From: a virus
Virus record (IMG/VR): IMGVR_UViG_3300046387_000300
Span: 1 to 39,417 of that record
Strand: one strand, 5' to 3'
DNA length: 39,417 nt
Shown: positions 13,382-20,651 of the stretch, in pieces
Layout of the letters: each line of letters begins with the position of its first letter
Position numbering within the stretch: position 1 is the first letter of the stretch
Translations under genes and position numbers: made by a program
The notes under the pieces: generated by a model
What the model was told of the DNA's origin: nothing
What the model saw: the letters and a program-made list of their open reading frames with translations, nothing else
Database searches by the model: none

Positions 13382-13826
13382 CTATCTGTTTCTTATCCCA
13401 ACCAAGACCTCTACAGTGATCTTTAATTTCTTTGTTATCTGATATTGCTGCCAATGCAGAAATATCTGCACTCTTCATGTTTGGAAATATCTTCTTTAAA
13501 AATTCTTCTTTTTTGTTCTTCTCTCTTTTGAGTCCTAGCCATTCATGTCTATGAATATTCTTTTCTTCTTGACCGCAACTACATGCAAGTTGCCATAGCA
13601 ATTTATTATGCTTGTTTAACAGCAGGAAAAGGTTCTTATTAAAGCGTTCGTTGCCTAGCAGTACATAATGCTCCTTTAGTTCTCTAGACCCTTGTACGTT
13701 GCTTATATAGCGGTTAAGCGTGAAGTATACAACACTCTTACGTTGCTCTTCTGTAAGCTCGTCCCATATATGTTTTGCATTCATATCAACAGATGCAAGG
13801 ATTTCATTTAGTTTTAATTTTGACAT
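13365..13826 (-). CDS. Helical protein, possibly clamp-loader-small-subunit-like
   Basis: The protein has 153 residues from the ATG at 13826, which has AAGGA upstream; an upstream frame lacks a ribosome site. It is mostly helical. The segment YFTLNRYISN followed by HYVLLGNERFNKNLFLLLNKHNKLLW loosely parallels the arrangement of T4 gp62, the clamp loader small subunit, and the end GLGWDKKQI is similar to marine-phage gp62 ends. However gp44 and gp45, the usual partners, are not nearby, so the assignment is weak. It contains a CSCG pair with a downstream HRHE that may bind zinc. Confidence 0.5.
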   Translation of the reverse strand: MSKLKLNEILASVDMNAKHIWDELTEEQRKSVVYFTLNRYISNVQGSRELKEHYVLLGNERFNKNLFLLLNKHNKLLWQLACSCGQEEKNIHRHEWLGLKREKNKKEEFLKKIFPNMKSADISALAAISDNKEIKDHCRGLGWDKKQIDAIKL

Positions 13827-13827
13827 T

Positions 13828-13986
13828 CTAGTCCTTATTAACAATATCTGGTGTAATCATATCTATCGTATTTACTACTGTTTTACCTGCATATATGGCT
13901 GTACTAGCAGTAACATCTAAAACGGCTACTGTAGTTCCACATGCAGGAAGTAATAGAATTATGGCTACAAGTAAAAGTCTAATCAT
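13828..13986 (-). CDS. 52-residue predicted lipoprotein
   Basis: ATG at 13986, stop TAG at 13828. Residues 1-14 form a signal helix and LPAC is a good lipobox with cysteine at residue 16. The mature part contains GTTVAVLDVTASTAIYAGKTV, beta-like and small. A -10 box lies six bases before the ATG, so it begins a unit and its message may be leaderless. It is the third small lipoprotein in the window. Its stop is one base before the next gene's ATG. Confidence 0.7.
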   Translation of the reverse strand: MIRLLLVAIILLLPACGTTVAVLDVTASTAIYAGKTVVNTIDMITPDIVNKD

Positions 13987-13992
13987 AGTTAT

Positions 13993-14021
13993 ATTGTACT
14001 ATCTTATGCAAATAAATGCAA
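13993..14021 (-). promoter_or_regulatory. Sigma70-like promoter, leaderless spacing
   Basis: On the minus strand TACAAT (13998-13993) lies six bases before the ATG at 13986, with TTGCAT at 14021-14016 and 17 bases between. The -35 is weak, three of six. The -10 and spacing match two other leaderless promoters in this window. Confidence 0.5.
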
Positions 14022-14028
14022 GAGTTTT

Positions 14029-14580
14029 TTATGATAACCTAGCCATTATGAAATAGTTCTTAACTGGTATATTTTTGCCAAGTTGTTTTGAATATTTGTT
14101 AAATTCTCTGTATTCTTCTTTGATTATTTCATATCCCAAAGCCAAATGTTTCTGCCTCCACCAATCTGGTGTTTGCTGTATTAGGTGTGCATTTCGTCCA
14201 TCTGGAAGTATAAGTTTGGCTGGCGCACAGCTAATTAAATGGTATATGTGTGTACTATGTTCTTTAATTTCTTCAAGTGTTTTATCTAAATGATTGGGCT
14301 CTATATGTTCTAAAACATCGGTTGAGAATATCAAATCAACTTTCTTTAGAGGAACATTAAATTTTGGATTAGCAGGATCGTAACCCATAATATCGATAGT
14401 GGGGTAGTTGTGTTTTAGAACATCAAGTAGTTGTCCTTTACCACAACCAAAATCAATCATAGATCTAATTGATTGTTTGGAAATAAATCTTTTTAGATAT
14501 TCGGGTATTTTAGAACGCTTTCCAAACTTTGTTCCGCTATGTATAAGCGAAAGCATTTCTTGATATTCAGCTGATATCAT
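14029..14580 (-). CDS. Class I SAM-dependent methyltransferase
   Basis: The protein has 183 residues. Motif I MIDFGCGKGQL at about 41-51 binds SAM, GYDPANP is the acidic strand 2 position, and TDVLEHIEP at about 87-95 is the post-II motif of UbiE/Methyltransf_11-like enzymes. The C-terminus has an aromatic DWWRQKHLALGYE segment. The substrate is unknown; context is a sugar-modification cluster, so O-methylation of a sugar or small lipid carrier is plausible. Its start overlaps the preceding small gene stop as ATGA. Confidence 0.85.
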   Translation of the reverse strand: MISAEYQEMLSLIHSGTKFGKRSKIPEYLKRFISKQSIRSMIDFGCGKGQLLDVLKHNYPTIDIMGYDPANPKFNVPLKKVDLIFSTDVLEHIEPNHLDKTLEEIKEHSTHIYHLISCAPAKLILPDGRNAHLIQQTPDWWRQKHLALGYEIIKEEYREFNKYSKQLGKNIPVKNYFIMARLS

Positions 14581-14765
14581 TTGCTGTACTCACCACGATC
14601 AAAACTAATCTCTCTACACAGGGTTTGAATGTCCTGTATAAGAAATTCGACTTGTGTTTCATCTCGTGTTTCTTTAGGTGTGTCATACTTTAGTTTTCTT
14701 AACTCTTCAGACTTTCTATAGATGACTTCGACCTTGTTGCACATATCACTGATTTTGTGTAACAT
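14577..14765 (-). CDS. Small helical protein of unknown function
   Basis: The protein has 62 residues, charged and helical (KVEVIYRKSEELRKLK), with no motif that I recognise, ending in FDRGEYSK. It follows AAAGGA and couples by ATGA to the methyltransferase, so it might be a small partner of it. It contains two cysteines. Confidence 0.6.
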   Translation of the reverse strand: MLHKISDMCNKVEVIYRKSEELRKLKYDTPKETRDETQVEFLIQDIQTLCREISFDRGEYSK

Positions 14766-14790
14766 ATAGTTTTCCTTTGCTGGTTGGTTT

Positions 14791-15537
14791 TCATAATCCT
14801 ATATCGCTAGTATAAATTTCTTCCATCAACGGTTTCCAAGCAGCCGAATGATTAATATGTTCTATCATTTTGCTATCATCGGAATATTGTAAATCTGCAT
14901 TTGATAGTATCGGTAAATTTTCTAAATGTGCTGGAACTAGTTCTTGTGCATTGTAAAAGAAACAGTTAGTGCTACTAGTATCAAATCCAAAATACGAGTA
15001 ATTAAAATGTTCAAAGAAAAGTTTCCACTTCTGCAAACTACAACCTGATGTAGTTAACTTTCCTTTCCTAATTGTTTTCCATGGCATACTTGGCACATGA
15101 GGAAAACTTGCAGTAACGTTAGGACCGAACTGATCTGTAAACTCTACACAAACTGTTTTGGGTCTAAAACCTCCGTTTAAAAACAATTCGTGTGCAATAG
15201 CGTAGTCGAAACTATCAATATCTAAACTAAAAAAGTCGCAATTGTAAGGTACTTCTTTCATAAACTGTTGTGCATTGTGTGGGTAAACTTTAGATGCTAT
15301 ATGCTTAAACTTGTCTGTAAATCTTTCTTTACCTTTAGGATTTTCTCTTGCATCAACACCAACACCACTCCAATCTTTATCATATTGTAAGTAATTGGTC
15401 ATGTTAGTGCCGCCATCGCCCCATCCAATCTCTAAAAATGTTTTGTCTGGATTTATAATAGAATTGGTCATCATTTCTATAATGCCATCTTCTCCATGCT
15501 GTGAATAGACTTGTTTTTCGTAGTGTAATTTATACAT
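14791..15537 (-). CDS. FkbM-like methyltransferase
   Basis: The protein has 248 residues. The start is the ATG at 15537 (a TTG at 15540 is in frame but less likely). It shows QHGEDGII near 13-20, a FkbM-family N-terminal block, the SAM-binding motif LEIGWGDGG near 35-43, VGVDARENP, and DFFSLDIDSFDYAI as the acidic post-motif. C-terminal SASP-free insert with FFEHFNYSYFGFD is typical of sugar or glycan O-methyltransferases. It follows and overlaps another FkbM-type gene and precedes a 62-residue gene. The substrate is unknown. Confidence 0.75.
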   Translation of the reverse strand: MYKLHYEKQVYSQHGEDGIIEMMTNSIINPDKTFLEIGWGDGGTNMTNYLQYDKDWSGVGVDARENPKGKERFTDKFKHIASKVYPHNAQQFMKEVPYNCDFFSLDIDSFDYAIAHELFLNGGFRPKTVCVEFTDQFGPNVTASFPHVPSMPWKTIRKGKLTTSGCSLQKWKLFFEHFNYSYFGFDTSSTNCFFYNAQELVPAHLENLPILSNADLQYSDDSKMIEHINHSAAWKPLMEEIYTSDIGL

Positions 15538-16195
15538 CAAAGTACTCCATGGGTTTTGTAGCGTTGTCTATTCCTTTTTCAAACAATCCGTCTATTTGTA
15601 ATACTTGTTCACCGTTATTGTGTTCAGTGATACAGTTAGTCAATCCAAATCCTATACTGTTCATTAGTTCTATCATTTGTAATCCTGTTGGTGCTCCTTC
15701 GTTGTAAGGCTTAATTGCAAGTTCAAGTATAACATACTTTGCTTTGTCTAGCAATATTTTTCCTCCGTCAATAACATCTTTTTCTGCACCTTGTACATCA
15801 ATTTTAATTAAGTGAAAATGTCTGTCTGACAATATATCATCTAATCTTCTTACAGGCACTTGCATGGTTATTAAATCTTTGCCTTGTATCTCTGGGTAAA
15901 AACTTGCGCCTTTGCCTGCAGGCTTTCTTTCAGAATAATAAAAATCTAGTTCGCCTTCTTCTTTGCCAAGCGCAACTATTTGGTACTCGTCAATATGTCC
16001 ATTGGCTTGTTTTTTTCCTAGTTTTAATTCACAGTAAGGATTTGCTTCGATAGAATATATGTGTGCGTTACCAAATAACATTCTCATCTCTGTTGCAAAT
16101 TGTCCTATGTTTGCACCTATGTCTAGAATGTGCGGGTGTGTACCCTTAGGCCAAACTACTAAATCTTGGATATTTTCAACAATAGGATGATCCAT
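15530..16195 (-). CDS. FkbM-family methyltransferase
   Basis: The protein has 221 residues from the ATG at 16195 with GGAG seven bases upstream; a longer frame from 16312 has no such site and covers a membrane gene. SAM-binding HILDIGANIGQFATEM lies at about 22-37, and LIKIDVQGAEKDVI at 129-142 is the family signature. It methylates a hydroxyl, usually of a sugar or polyketide. It overlaps its FkbM-like neighbour by eight bases, which suggests two related methylations on one product. Confidence 0.9.
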   Translation of the reverse strand: MDHPIVENIQDLVVWPKGTHPHILDIGANIGQFATEMRMLFGNAHIYSIEANPYCELKLGKKQANGHIDEYQIVALGKEEGELDFYYSERKPAGKGASFYPEIQGKDLITMQVPVRRLDDILSDRHFHLIKIDVQGAEKDVIDGGKILLDKAKYVILELAIKPYNEGAPTGLQMIELMNSIGFGLTNCITEHNNGEQVLQIDGLFEKGIDNATKPMEYFDV

Positions 16196-16356
16196 TAATG
16201 TTCTCCGAACTGAATGCCAAAGAAAAAACCTAATGCCAATGACAATGGTATAATAATTAATAAATCCATAAGCCAATGTAAAGCAATAGCAAGGGATACA
16301 ATTTCTTTCCAATGTATTTTACATACATCTGCCCATTGCGTTACTTTACTAAACAT
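16195..16356 (-). CDS. 53-residue membrane protein
   Basis: ATG at 16356 overlaps the dehydrogenase stop as TAATG and its own stop overlaps the methyltransferase ATG as TAATG. The first 20 residues are amphipathic (WADVCKIHWKEIV), and residues about 21-48 are hydrophobic (LAIALHWLMDLLIIIPLSLALGFFFG), one or two helices. It may anchor the sugar enzymes to the membrane, but only the arrangement suggests this. Confidence 0.65.
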   Translation of the reverse strand: MFSKVTQWADVCKIHWKEIVSLAIALHWLMDLLIIIPLSLALGFFFGIQFGEH

Positions 16357-17153
16357 TAATTTTCTCTCATCCCATTAAACACAGTCTTTTTTACTTTGCT
16401 GTTGTCCTCCGTAACAACGTCTAACAAATTAAATGGTAAGTCAAGTTTTTTAATTAATGATGCAAGAGCTTTTGTATCTTTAGGTAAACACATTCCGCCA
16501 TAGCCACGTAGTTCAGGATAAACGTCTAAGTACATATCGATTGCTTTTCCTGTTTTAATATATGCATTCTTAATTGTATTGTAATCACAGTCTAACTTCT
16601 CACAAATTTCGTACATTACGTTAGCAAACGTTACCCTTACAGCAGCATATACGTTATTATAGTATTTAAGTACTTCTGCTTCATTAGGTGTTAAGTGTAC
16701 TACATTCTGTGGTAATTCTCCGTGACAGTCAACCATTTTTCTATGTACCCAAATATCATGTGTACCTACTGCAAGTAGTTTATGATTGTTAAGGAAATCA
16801 TCTAATGCACAACGTTCACGTAAAAACTCTGGAACAAAAGCAATTGTTAAGTTTTTATGTTTGTCAATCATGCTTTGTGTAAAGCCAGGTACTGCCGTAC
16901 TTCTAATAGCAATAATACCTTTGTAATTAATTTCTGCAAGTTCATCTATTACACTTTCAATAATAGTTGTGTCGCAGTCTCCGTTATCCATGCTTGGTGT
17001 TGGTACACAAACAAATGTAATTTCTGTGTTGAATACATCTGTAATTTGTGTATCAAGTGTAATGTCGTGTCCAACAATTTCATGTCCAATGCTTTCAAAT
17101 CCTGCTTTGTTTGCTGACCCTACTGTACCAAGTCCAATGATTCCTAGTTTCAT
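16356..17153 (-). CDS. UDP-glucose/GDP-mannose dehydrogenase, lacking the C-terminal domain
   Basis: The protein has 265 residues. NAD-binding GLGTVGSANK at 7-16, VCVPTPS near 48-54, the central dimerisation helix with CEKLDCDYNTI, and the catalytic cysteine motif GYGGMCLPKDT with C222 are all present. Family enzymes have 390 to 450 residues; the third, nucleotide-sugar-binding domain is absent here and nothing follows that could encode it. It would oxidise a nucleotide sugar at C6 to the uronate if active. The adjacent epimerase and later glycosyltransferases fit a nucleotide-sugar pathway. Its start overlaps the epimerase stop as ATGA. Confidence 0.85.
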   Translation of the reverse strand: MKLGIIGLGTVGSANKAGFESIGHEIVGHDITLDTQITDVFNTEITFVCVPTPSMDNGDCDTTIIESVIDELAEINYKGIIAIRSTAVPGFTQSMIDKHKNLTIAFVPEFLRERCALDDFLNNHKLLAVGTHDIWVHRKMVDCHGELPQNVVHLTPNEAEVLKYYNNVYAAVRVTFANVMYEICEKLDCDYNTIKNAYIKTGKAIDMYLDVYPELRGYGGMCLPKDTKALASLIKKLDLPFNLLDVVTEDNSKVKKTVFNGMREN

Positions 17154-18007
17154 AATAATGACTCCACTGTATGTTTTAATCCTACCTTTAATGGTGTGTA
17201 ACTAAAGGTATCCGTTAATTTAAGTAATTTAGATGTATCGGGACAACGGCGCTTTGCACTGCCTATTGGTCCTGGCATTATTTCAAGTTTATTAGGATCT
17301 ACATCCATAATGTCCATAATGATTTTTGCTACATCTGAAATTTTATTCTCTTCTTGCCTGCCTACATTTATAATTTCATTGCTATGCTTTTCTACTACTT
17401 CGTGTGTAAGTTTAACAGCGTCATCAATGTAACAGAAACTACGTGTATCATCGCCTTTAATATAGTACTCGCCTTTTGCAACACGCTCTACAAACTCACT
17501 AATAAAATGATCTTTTTGTCTAGGACCGTAAATGTTAAAGTAACGTATTACTAACCATTGTAGTCCTGAATTAGATACTAAATTTTCACCAAGTGCTTTA
17601 GGTATACTGTAACTCCATCTTGGATTTAAAATGTCTTCGAAATGAATAGGAACATTTTCGTCTGTTGGAACAGGATATATTTCTTTGTCAATTGCTCCAT
17701 TAAATATTTCACATGTGCTAGTAAACACAAACTTTGTATCGGTTCCAATGTAATGTTCAATTAAATTAAATGTTGGAAGTGTATTATTAAATGCAACTTG
17801 TGTAGGAGTTTCGTAAAATAGTCTAGTACCATTTGTTGCTGCCATGTGTATCACTGTATCACATGCTGGCATTTGTTTAACAATATCAGTATCACAAAGA
17901 TTCTGACCAGACACTAAGTCATATGCAACTACATCATTACTATCTTTAATGTAATCATAGTAATGGCTTCCTATAAAGCCTTTGTGTCCAGTCAATACTA
18001 TCTTCAT
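17150..18007 (-). CDS. NAD-dependent nucleotide-sugar epimerase/dehydratase
   Basis: The protein has 285 residues of the extended short-chain dehydrogenase family. GHKGFIGS at 7-14 is the NAD loop, FTSTCEIF near 95-102 holds the serine or threonine, and YSIPK at 133-137 gives the catalytic tyrosine and lysine. RYFNIYGPRQ and DDTRSFCYIDDAV are the classic family blocks. It would epimerise, dehydrate or decarboxylate a nucleotide sugar. The context, a dehydrogenase just downstream, suggests action on a uronic acid. The precise sugar cannot be predicted. Confidence 0.9.
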   Translation of the reverse strand: MKIVLTGHKGFIGSHYYDYIKDSNDVVAYDLVSGQNLCDTDIVKQMPACDTVIHMAATNGTRLFYETPTQVAFNNTLPTFNLIEHYIGTDTKFVFTSTCEIFNGAIDKEIYPVPTDENVPIHFEDILNPRWSYSIPKALGENLVSNSGLQWLVIRYFNIYGPRQKDHFISEFVERVAKGEYYIKGDDTRSFCYIDDAVKLTHEVVEKHSNEIINVGRQEENKISDVAKIIMDIMDVDPNKLEIMPGPIGSAKRRCPDTSKLLKLTDTFSYTPLKVGLKHTVESLL

Positions 18008-18231
18008 TTAATTACGCCAATTTTCCAATTCTCTGCACAAGATTCAGCATATGCTTTGCTGTGACCAGTAACTGCTCTGCTCTCAATAAGTTCGCCGTTT
18101 TCAAACATGTCAACAACATAGACAGATTCTTCTCTTACGATAGCACTACGATTACTAACCATTTCTTGTATGAATTGTTTTTCAGACTTATTCTTAAGTC
18201 CGTTAAGTCCTTTCGTCGCCAATTTAATCAC
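18004..18231 (-). CDS. Small protein of unknown function
   Basis: The protein has 75 residues, with a basic N-terminal half and a beta-hairpin-like middle (SVYVVDMFENGELIESRAVTG), ending in AENWKIGVIK. The last half resembles small single-strand-binding or sequence-adaptor folds, but it is not recognised. Both ends overlap neighbours by four bases in ATGA style, so it is translated with the glycosyltransferase and the epimerase. Confidence 0.6.
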   Translation of the reverse strand: MIKLATKGLNGLKNKSEKQFIQEMVSNRSAIVREESVYVVDMFENGELIESRAVTGHSKAYAESCAENWKIGVIK

Positions 18232-18980
18232 CTTTTTCCCTTCTTCATTCTTTTAATTGCACGAGCTAACTGCTCGTCTCTCTTTAATTTACGATCACCT
18301 TTGTAGTGTATAATATGGTGTTCAAGTGCTGCATTGAAATGATTTTTGCCAAGTTCTGGAAAGCGTATACGTGCAATATCATAGTTGTGTATCTTACCTT
18401 CTTTTTCCAGCCTTTCTCTTGCAGCATCAAATGCATGACAATCTAATTGCCCTGCGAGATCGTAAATTGTATCGTGTGTATAATATTCTTTCCATACATC
18501 AAAGAACTCTGTTGCATGTTTATGATTTAAATCAAATGCAAGGAATCCTGTTTCTGTATAGTGTGGTCTTCCAAGATAACTTGTGAATAACCCTTCTGGC
18601 AAAAATCCTTTTAAGTAGTCTTCACTGATACTACTATAAATTTCAGCATCGCTATCAATCCAATACAGTGTATCTACATCGGCATTATTTGCACAATGCC
18701 AAATACAATAACTTTTGTGACTGAACCTTACACCATCATAGATAAACTTACCAGGCACTCTATGTGCATTACGTTTTTTAAATTCTGTAAGTTCTGGTAC
18801 TGACGGTTCTAACTTTCTAATAACAAAGTTAGCCGGAGGATTATCAATCTCAACGTTGTCTACATAGATGTAAACAGTGATATTAGGATCAACAAACTTT
18901 CTTACACTTTCTACAAAGTGTCTGCCATACTCGTGATACCCGTTATCACTAAATGTTGATACGATGCCAAGTTTTTTCAT
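18228..18980 (-). CDS. GT-A-type glycosyltransferase (paralogue A)
   Basis: The protein has 250 residues. A nucleotide-sugar-binding Rossmann-type N-terminus (GIVSTFSDNGYHEYG) is followed by DTLYWIDSDAEIY with D109-S-D111 as the metal-binding DxD, and an EHHIIHYKG segment that fits the acceptor-side histidine. It closely parallels the protein encoded at 24162-24974: VRFSHKSYCIWHCANNADV matches IRFAHKVYSIFHCATVCDT in position and order. The two are paralogues. It would transfer a sugar from a nucleotide sugar; the acceptor is unknown. It follows the cupin gene by TAATG. Confidence 0.8.
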   Translation of the reverse strand: MKKLGIVSTFSDNGYHEYGRHFVESVRKFVDPNITVYIYVDNVEIDNPPANFVIRKLEPSVPELTEFKKRNAHRVPGKFIYDGVRFSHKSYCIWHCANNADVDTLYWIDSDAEIYSSISEDYLKGFLPEGLFTSYLGRPHYTETGFLAFDLNHKHATEFFDVWKEYYTHDTIYDLAGQLDCHAFDAARERLEKEGKIHNYDIARIRFPELGKNHFNAALEHHIIHYKGDRKLKRDEQLARAIKRMKKGKR

Positions 18981-19336
18981 TATGTCTTAGTACCAACAGT
19001 TCTACGCACAATGTCGTCGTGGTTGAACTCTGCCCAGTATAGCTCAAATGCTACACCATCTTCAAGTCCTTCGAACTGATGGATCTTGCCGGGCTTCACT
19101 TGCGTAAAGTCTCCAGCTTCAAGAATAGTTTCGTCAACTAATCCTTTTTGTTCTCCGTCCTGCCAAACACGTATTAACATCTTGCCTGACTCAACAAAGA
19201 AGCCATTCCACTTAAATTGATGTTCGTGTTCAGAACACTTAAAACCTTTATTATATTCAATGCGGTGAAACTCTAGTACACCGTTTGCATGGACTAACTC
19301 TGTGTTACCCCAAATCTTTCCTGCTTTGATACCCAT
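18980..19336 (-). CDS. Cupin-domain protein
   Basis: The protein has 118 residues. The metal site is visible as H37 and H39 (SEHEHQFKW) and H86 (KIHQFEG). A trailing YWAEFNHDDIVRRTVG is like mannose-6-phosphate-isomerase-type and sugar-binding cupins. AGGAG precedes the ATG by six bases. It opens the first sugar-modification run and may be a ketoisomerase or epimerase acting on a nucleotide sugar. It is distinct from the cupin at 10988. Confidence 0.75.
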   Translation of the reverse strand: MGIKAGKIWGNTELVHANGVLEFHRIEYNKGFKCSEHEHQFKWNGFFVESGKMLIRVWQDGEQKGLVDETILEAGDFTQVKPGKIHQFEGLEDGVAFELYWAEFNHDDIVRRTVGTKT

Positions 19337-19374
19337 TTTATACTCCTAGATATTTTAATATACATACTTAATTA

Positions 19375-19884
19375 TCAGAGTAAGATGCTCAATTCAACTT
19401 GTTCTGACTGTCTACTAATCTCTTTAACAAAGTAAACACATGGAGGATTTTCTTCATCGTGTAATGGTACTGACAATAATTGTCCATTTTTCATCTTTGG
19501 AAAATACCATCTTACATCTTGGTATATGTTTACTATTTCTACTGGTTGAAAGTCGGATCTGTAACCTTTAATTGGATTCATACAGAACGCTTCGAAGCCT
19601 CTTTCGTTAATACTTGTTAGTGGTAACACCTCTGGATCTGTAGCACAATCGCTATCTCCAATTAGCATACACCAATCCAAAGGCATTTGAATTTCGTATC
19701 CTCCGATATTCATTAGTATTGCTGGACTGTTAAAACTTTCTAAAAATATTAAAGGCATGAAGAAGAAGTCAGGATTACTTGGATCACTATTATCTAGTAC
19801 ACTAAACCTAGCGTCCTCCTCTACCTCTTCGGGCAGTTCGTTCAAATTGAACGCCTTATTATCTAATGTTAAAATTCTACTCAT
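19375..19884 (-). CDS. Conserved marine T4-like phage protein, function unknown
   Basis: The protein has 169 residues, beta-rich, beginning MSRILTLDNKAFNLNELPEEVEEDARFSV and containing LLSVPLHDEENPPCVYF. The NELPEEVEEDARFSVLDNSDPSNPD block is one I associate with proteins repeated across cyanophage and pelagiphage genomes, from memory and not checked. It has its own sigma70 promoter and an AAGGA ribosome site, so it starts a unit. It has no enzymatic motif. It might be a virion or regulatory protein. Confidence 0.7.
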   Translation of the reverse strand: MSRILTLDNKAFNLNELPEEVEEDARFSVLDNSDPSNPDFFFMPLIFLESFNSPAILMNIGGYEIQMPLDWCMLIGDSDCATDPEVLPLTSINERGFEAFCMNPIKGYRSDFQPVEIVNIYQDVRWYFPKMKNGQLLSVPLHDEENPPCVYFVKEISRQSEQVELSILL

Positions 19885-19910
19885 TTAGTTTTCCTTAGTT
19901 GTATTGACGT

Positions 19911-19939
19911 ATTATAACATGTTTAGTACTTGAAGTCAA
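19911..19939 (-). promoter_or_regulatory. Sigma70-type promoter
   Basis: Minus-strand TTGACT (19939-19934), 17-base spacer, TATAAT (19916-19911). Transcription start near 19904 gives a 20-base leader that contains the AAGGA site for the ATG at 19884. Confidence 0.75.
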
Positions 19940-19943
19940 GAAC

Positions 19944-20072
19944 TTAACTTTTCTTTTCGTTTTGTAATACTTTCAATTTTGCTTCTAGCTTGTCTATAAT
20001 CTTACGGCTAACTTTTTCAGCTTCGCATACTCTTATACTTTCTTGTAACTTTAGTATTTCATCGTCTACCAT
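19944..20072 (-). CDS. 42-residue coiled-coil peptide
   Basis: The ATG at 20072 lies inside the end of the preceding gene (seven-base overlap), with a stop at 19944. The sequence is a continuous charged helix (MVDDEILKLQESIRVCEAEKVSRKI, given in part) with a heptad-like pattern of leucines and isoleucines. It probably dimerises. A partner in the UvsW-linked group would be logical. Function unknown. Confidence 0.6.
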   Translation of the reverse strand: MVDDEILKLQESIRVCEAEKVSRKIIDKLEAKLKVLQNEKKS

Positions 20073-20326
20073 TTGTCTAAATTTACTCCTGCTGTGTTAA
20101 ACGTACCTTTTGTCTTACTTTTTTTATAATCGAAAGGAACAGATACGGCATATGGATCAGATAATTCATTGCCCACATATTTAAAGTTTTTATAAACTGT
20201 GGAAGGATTAACGTGATCGAAATACCTAACTACCCAGCTTTCTGCTTTATCAGCATATGCTTCGCATTCTTCGTAGGTACCGTATATTAGTTCTTTGTTG
20301 CCTAATTGAGCCTTTTCTATATTCAT
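20066..20326 (-). CDS. Small protein of unknown function
   Basis: The protein has 86 residues from the ATG at 20326, which overlaps the previous stop as TAATG. A longer frame to 20368 is less likely. It has YGTYEECEAYADKAESWVVRYFDH, similar in shape to a small helical adaptor, and a lysine-rich C-terminal part KKSKTKGTF. It is not recognised. Confidence 0.6.
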   Translation of the reverse strand: MNIEKAQLGNKELIYGTYEECEAYADKAESWVVRYFDHVNPSTVYKNFKYVGNELSDPYAVSVPFDYKKSKTKGTFNTAGVNLDKW

Positions 20327-20472
20327 TAGTCTTGATTGTGTCTTGGATCTTGTTGTTGCTTGATCCACTCTGCTATTCTTTTTTGTTGTTCTTTAATTGT
20401 TTCTGATTGATCTTTTATAGACTTTTTCTGAAACTTTAGTTTATCACTTTGATGTTGTTGTTGTTGACTCAT
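20326..20472 (-). CDS. 48-residue glutamine-rich helical peptide
   Basis: ATG at 20472 overlaps the membrane protein stop as ATGA, and its stop overlaps the next ATG as TAATG. There are about fourteen glutamines, starting MSQQQQHQSD, with a central basic helix (KLKFQKKSIKDQSETIKEQQKRIAEWIKQ). Such polyQ coiled coils bind partners or self-assemble. It is supported mainly by position in the coupled chain. Confidence 0.6.
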   Translation of the reverse strand: MSQQQQHQSDKLKFQKKSIKDQSETIKEQQKRIAEWIKQQQDPRHNQD

Positions 20473-20651
20473 TGTACTCCCTGTACGCCTAGTTGTATTA
20501 AGAAGAATGATAACATCATAAACCCAAGCATTACTACTTGTACTAATGATGCAATGGCAACAAAATGAAGGGCTCTTTCAGCCCACCATTTGCCATCTGT
20601 TTCTTGCCATTGTTTTATTTCTTCTGGTGTTGCTTCTCTATATTTTGTCAT
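20469..20651 (-). CDS. 60-residue membrane protein
   Basis: An N-terminal soluble helix (EATPEEIKQWQETDGKWWAER) of about 27 residues is followed by a hydrophobic helix at about 30-55 rich in valine, methionine and phenylalanine. It is a bitopic inner-membrane protein with its N-terminus probably in the cytoplasm. The ATG overlaps the UvsW stop by four bases, so it is translated with UvsW. Function unknown. Confidence 0.7.
   Translation of the reverse strand: MTKYREATPEEIKQWQETDGKWWAERALHFVAIASLVQVVMLGFMMLSFFLIQLGVQGVQ

Noticed and set aside
15530-16312. Extended start for the FkbM gene at 15530
   Set aside because: The extension covers a coupled 53-residue membrane gene, and GGAG marks the ATG at 16195.
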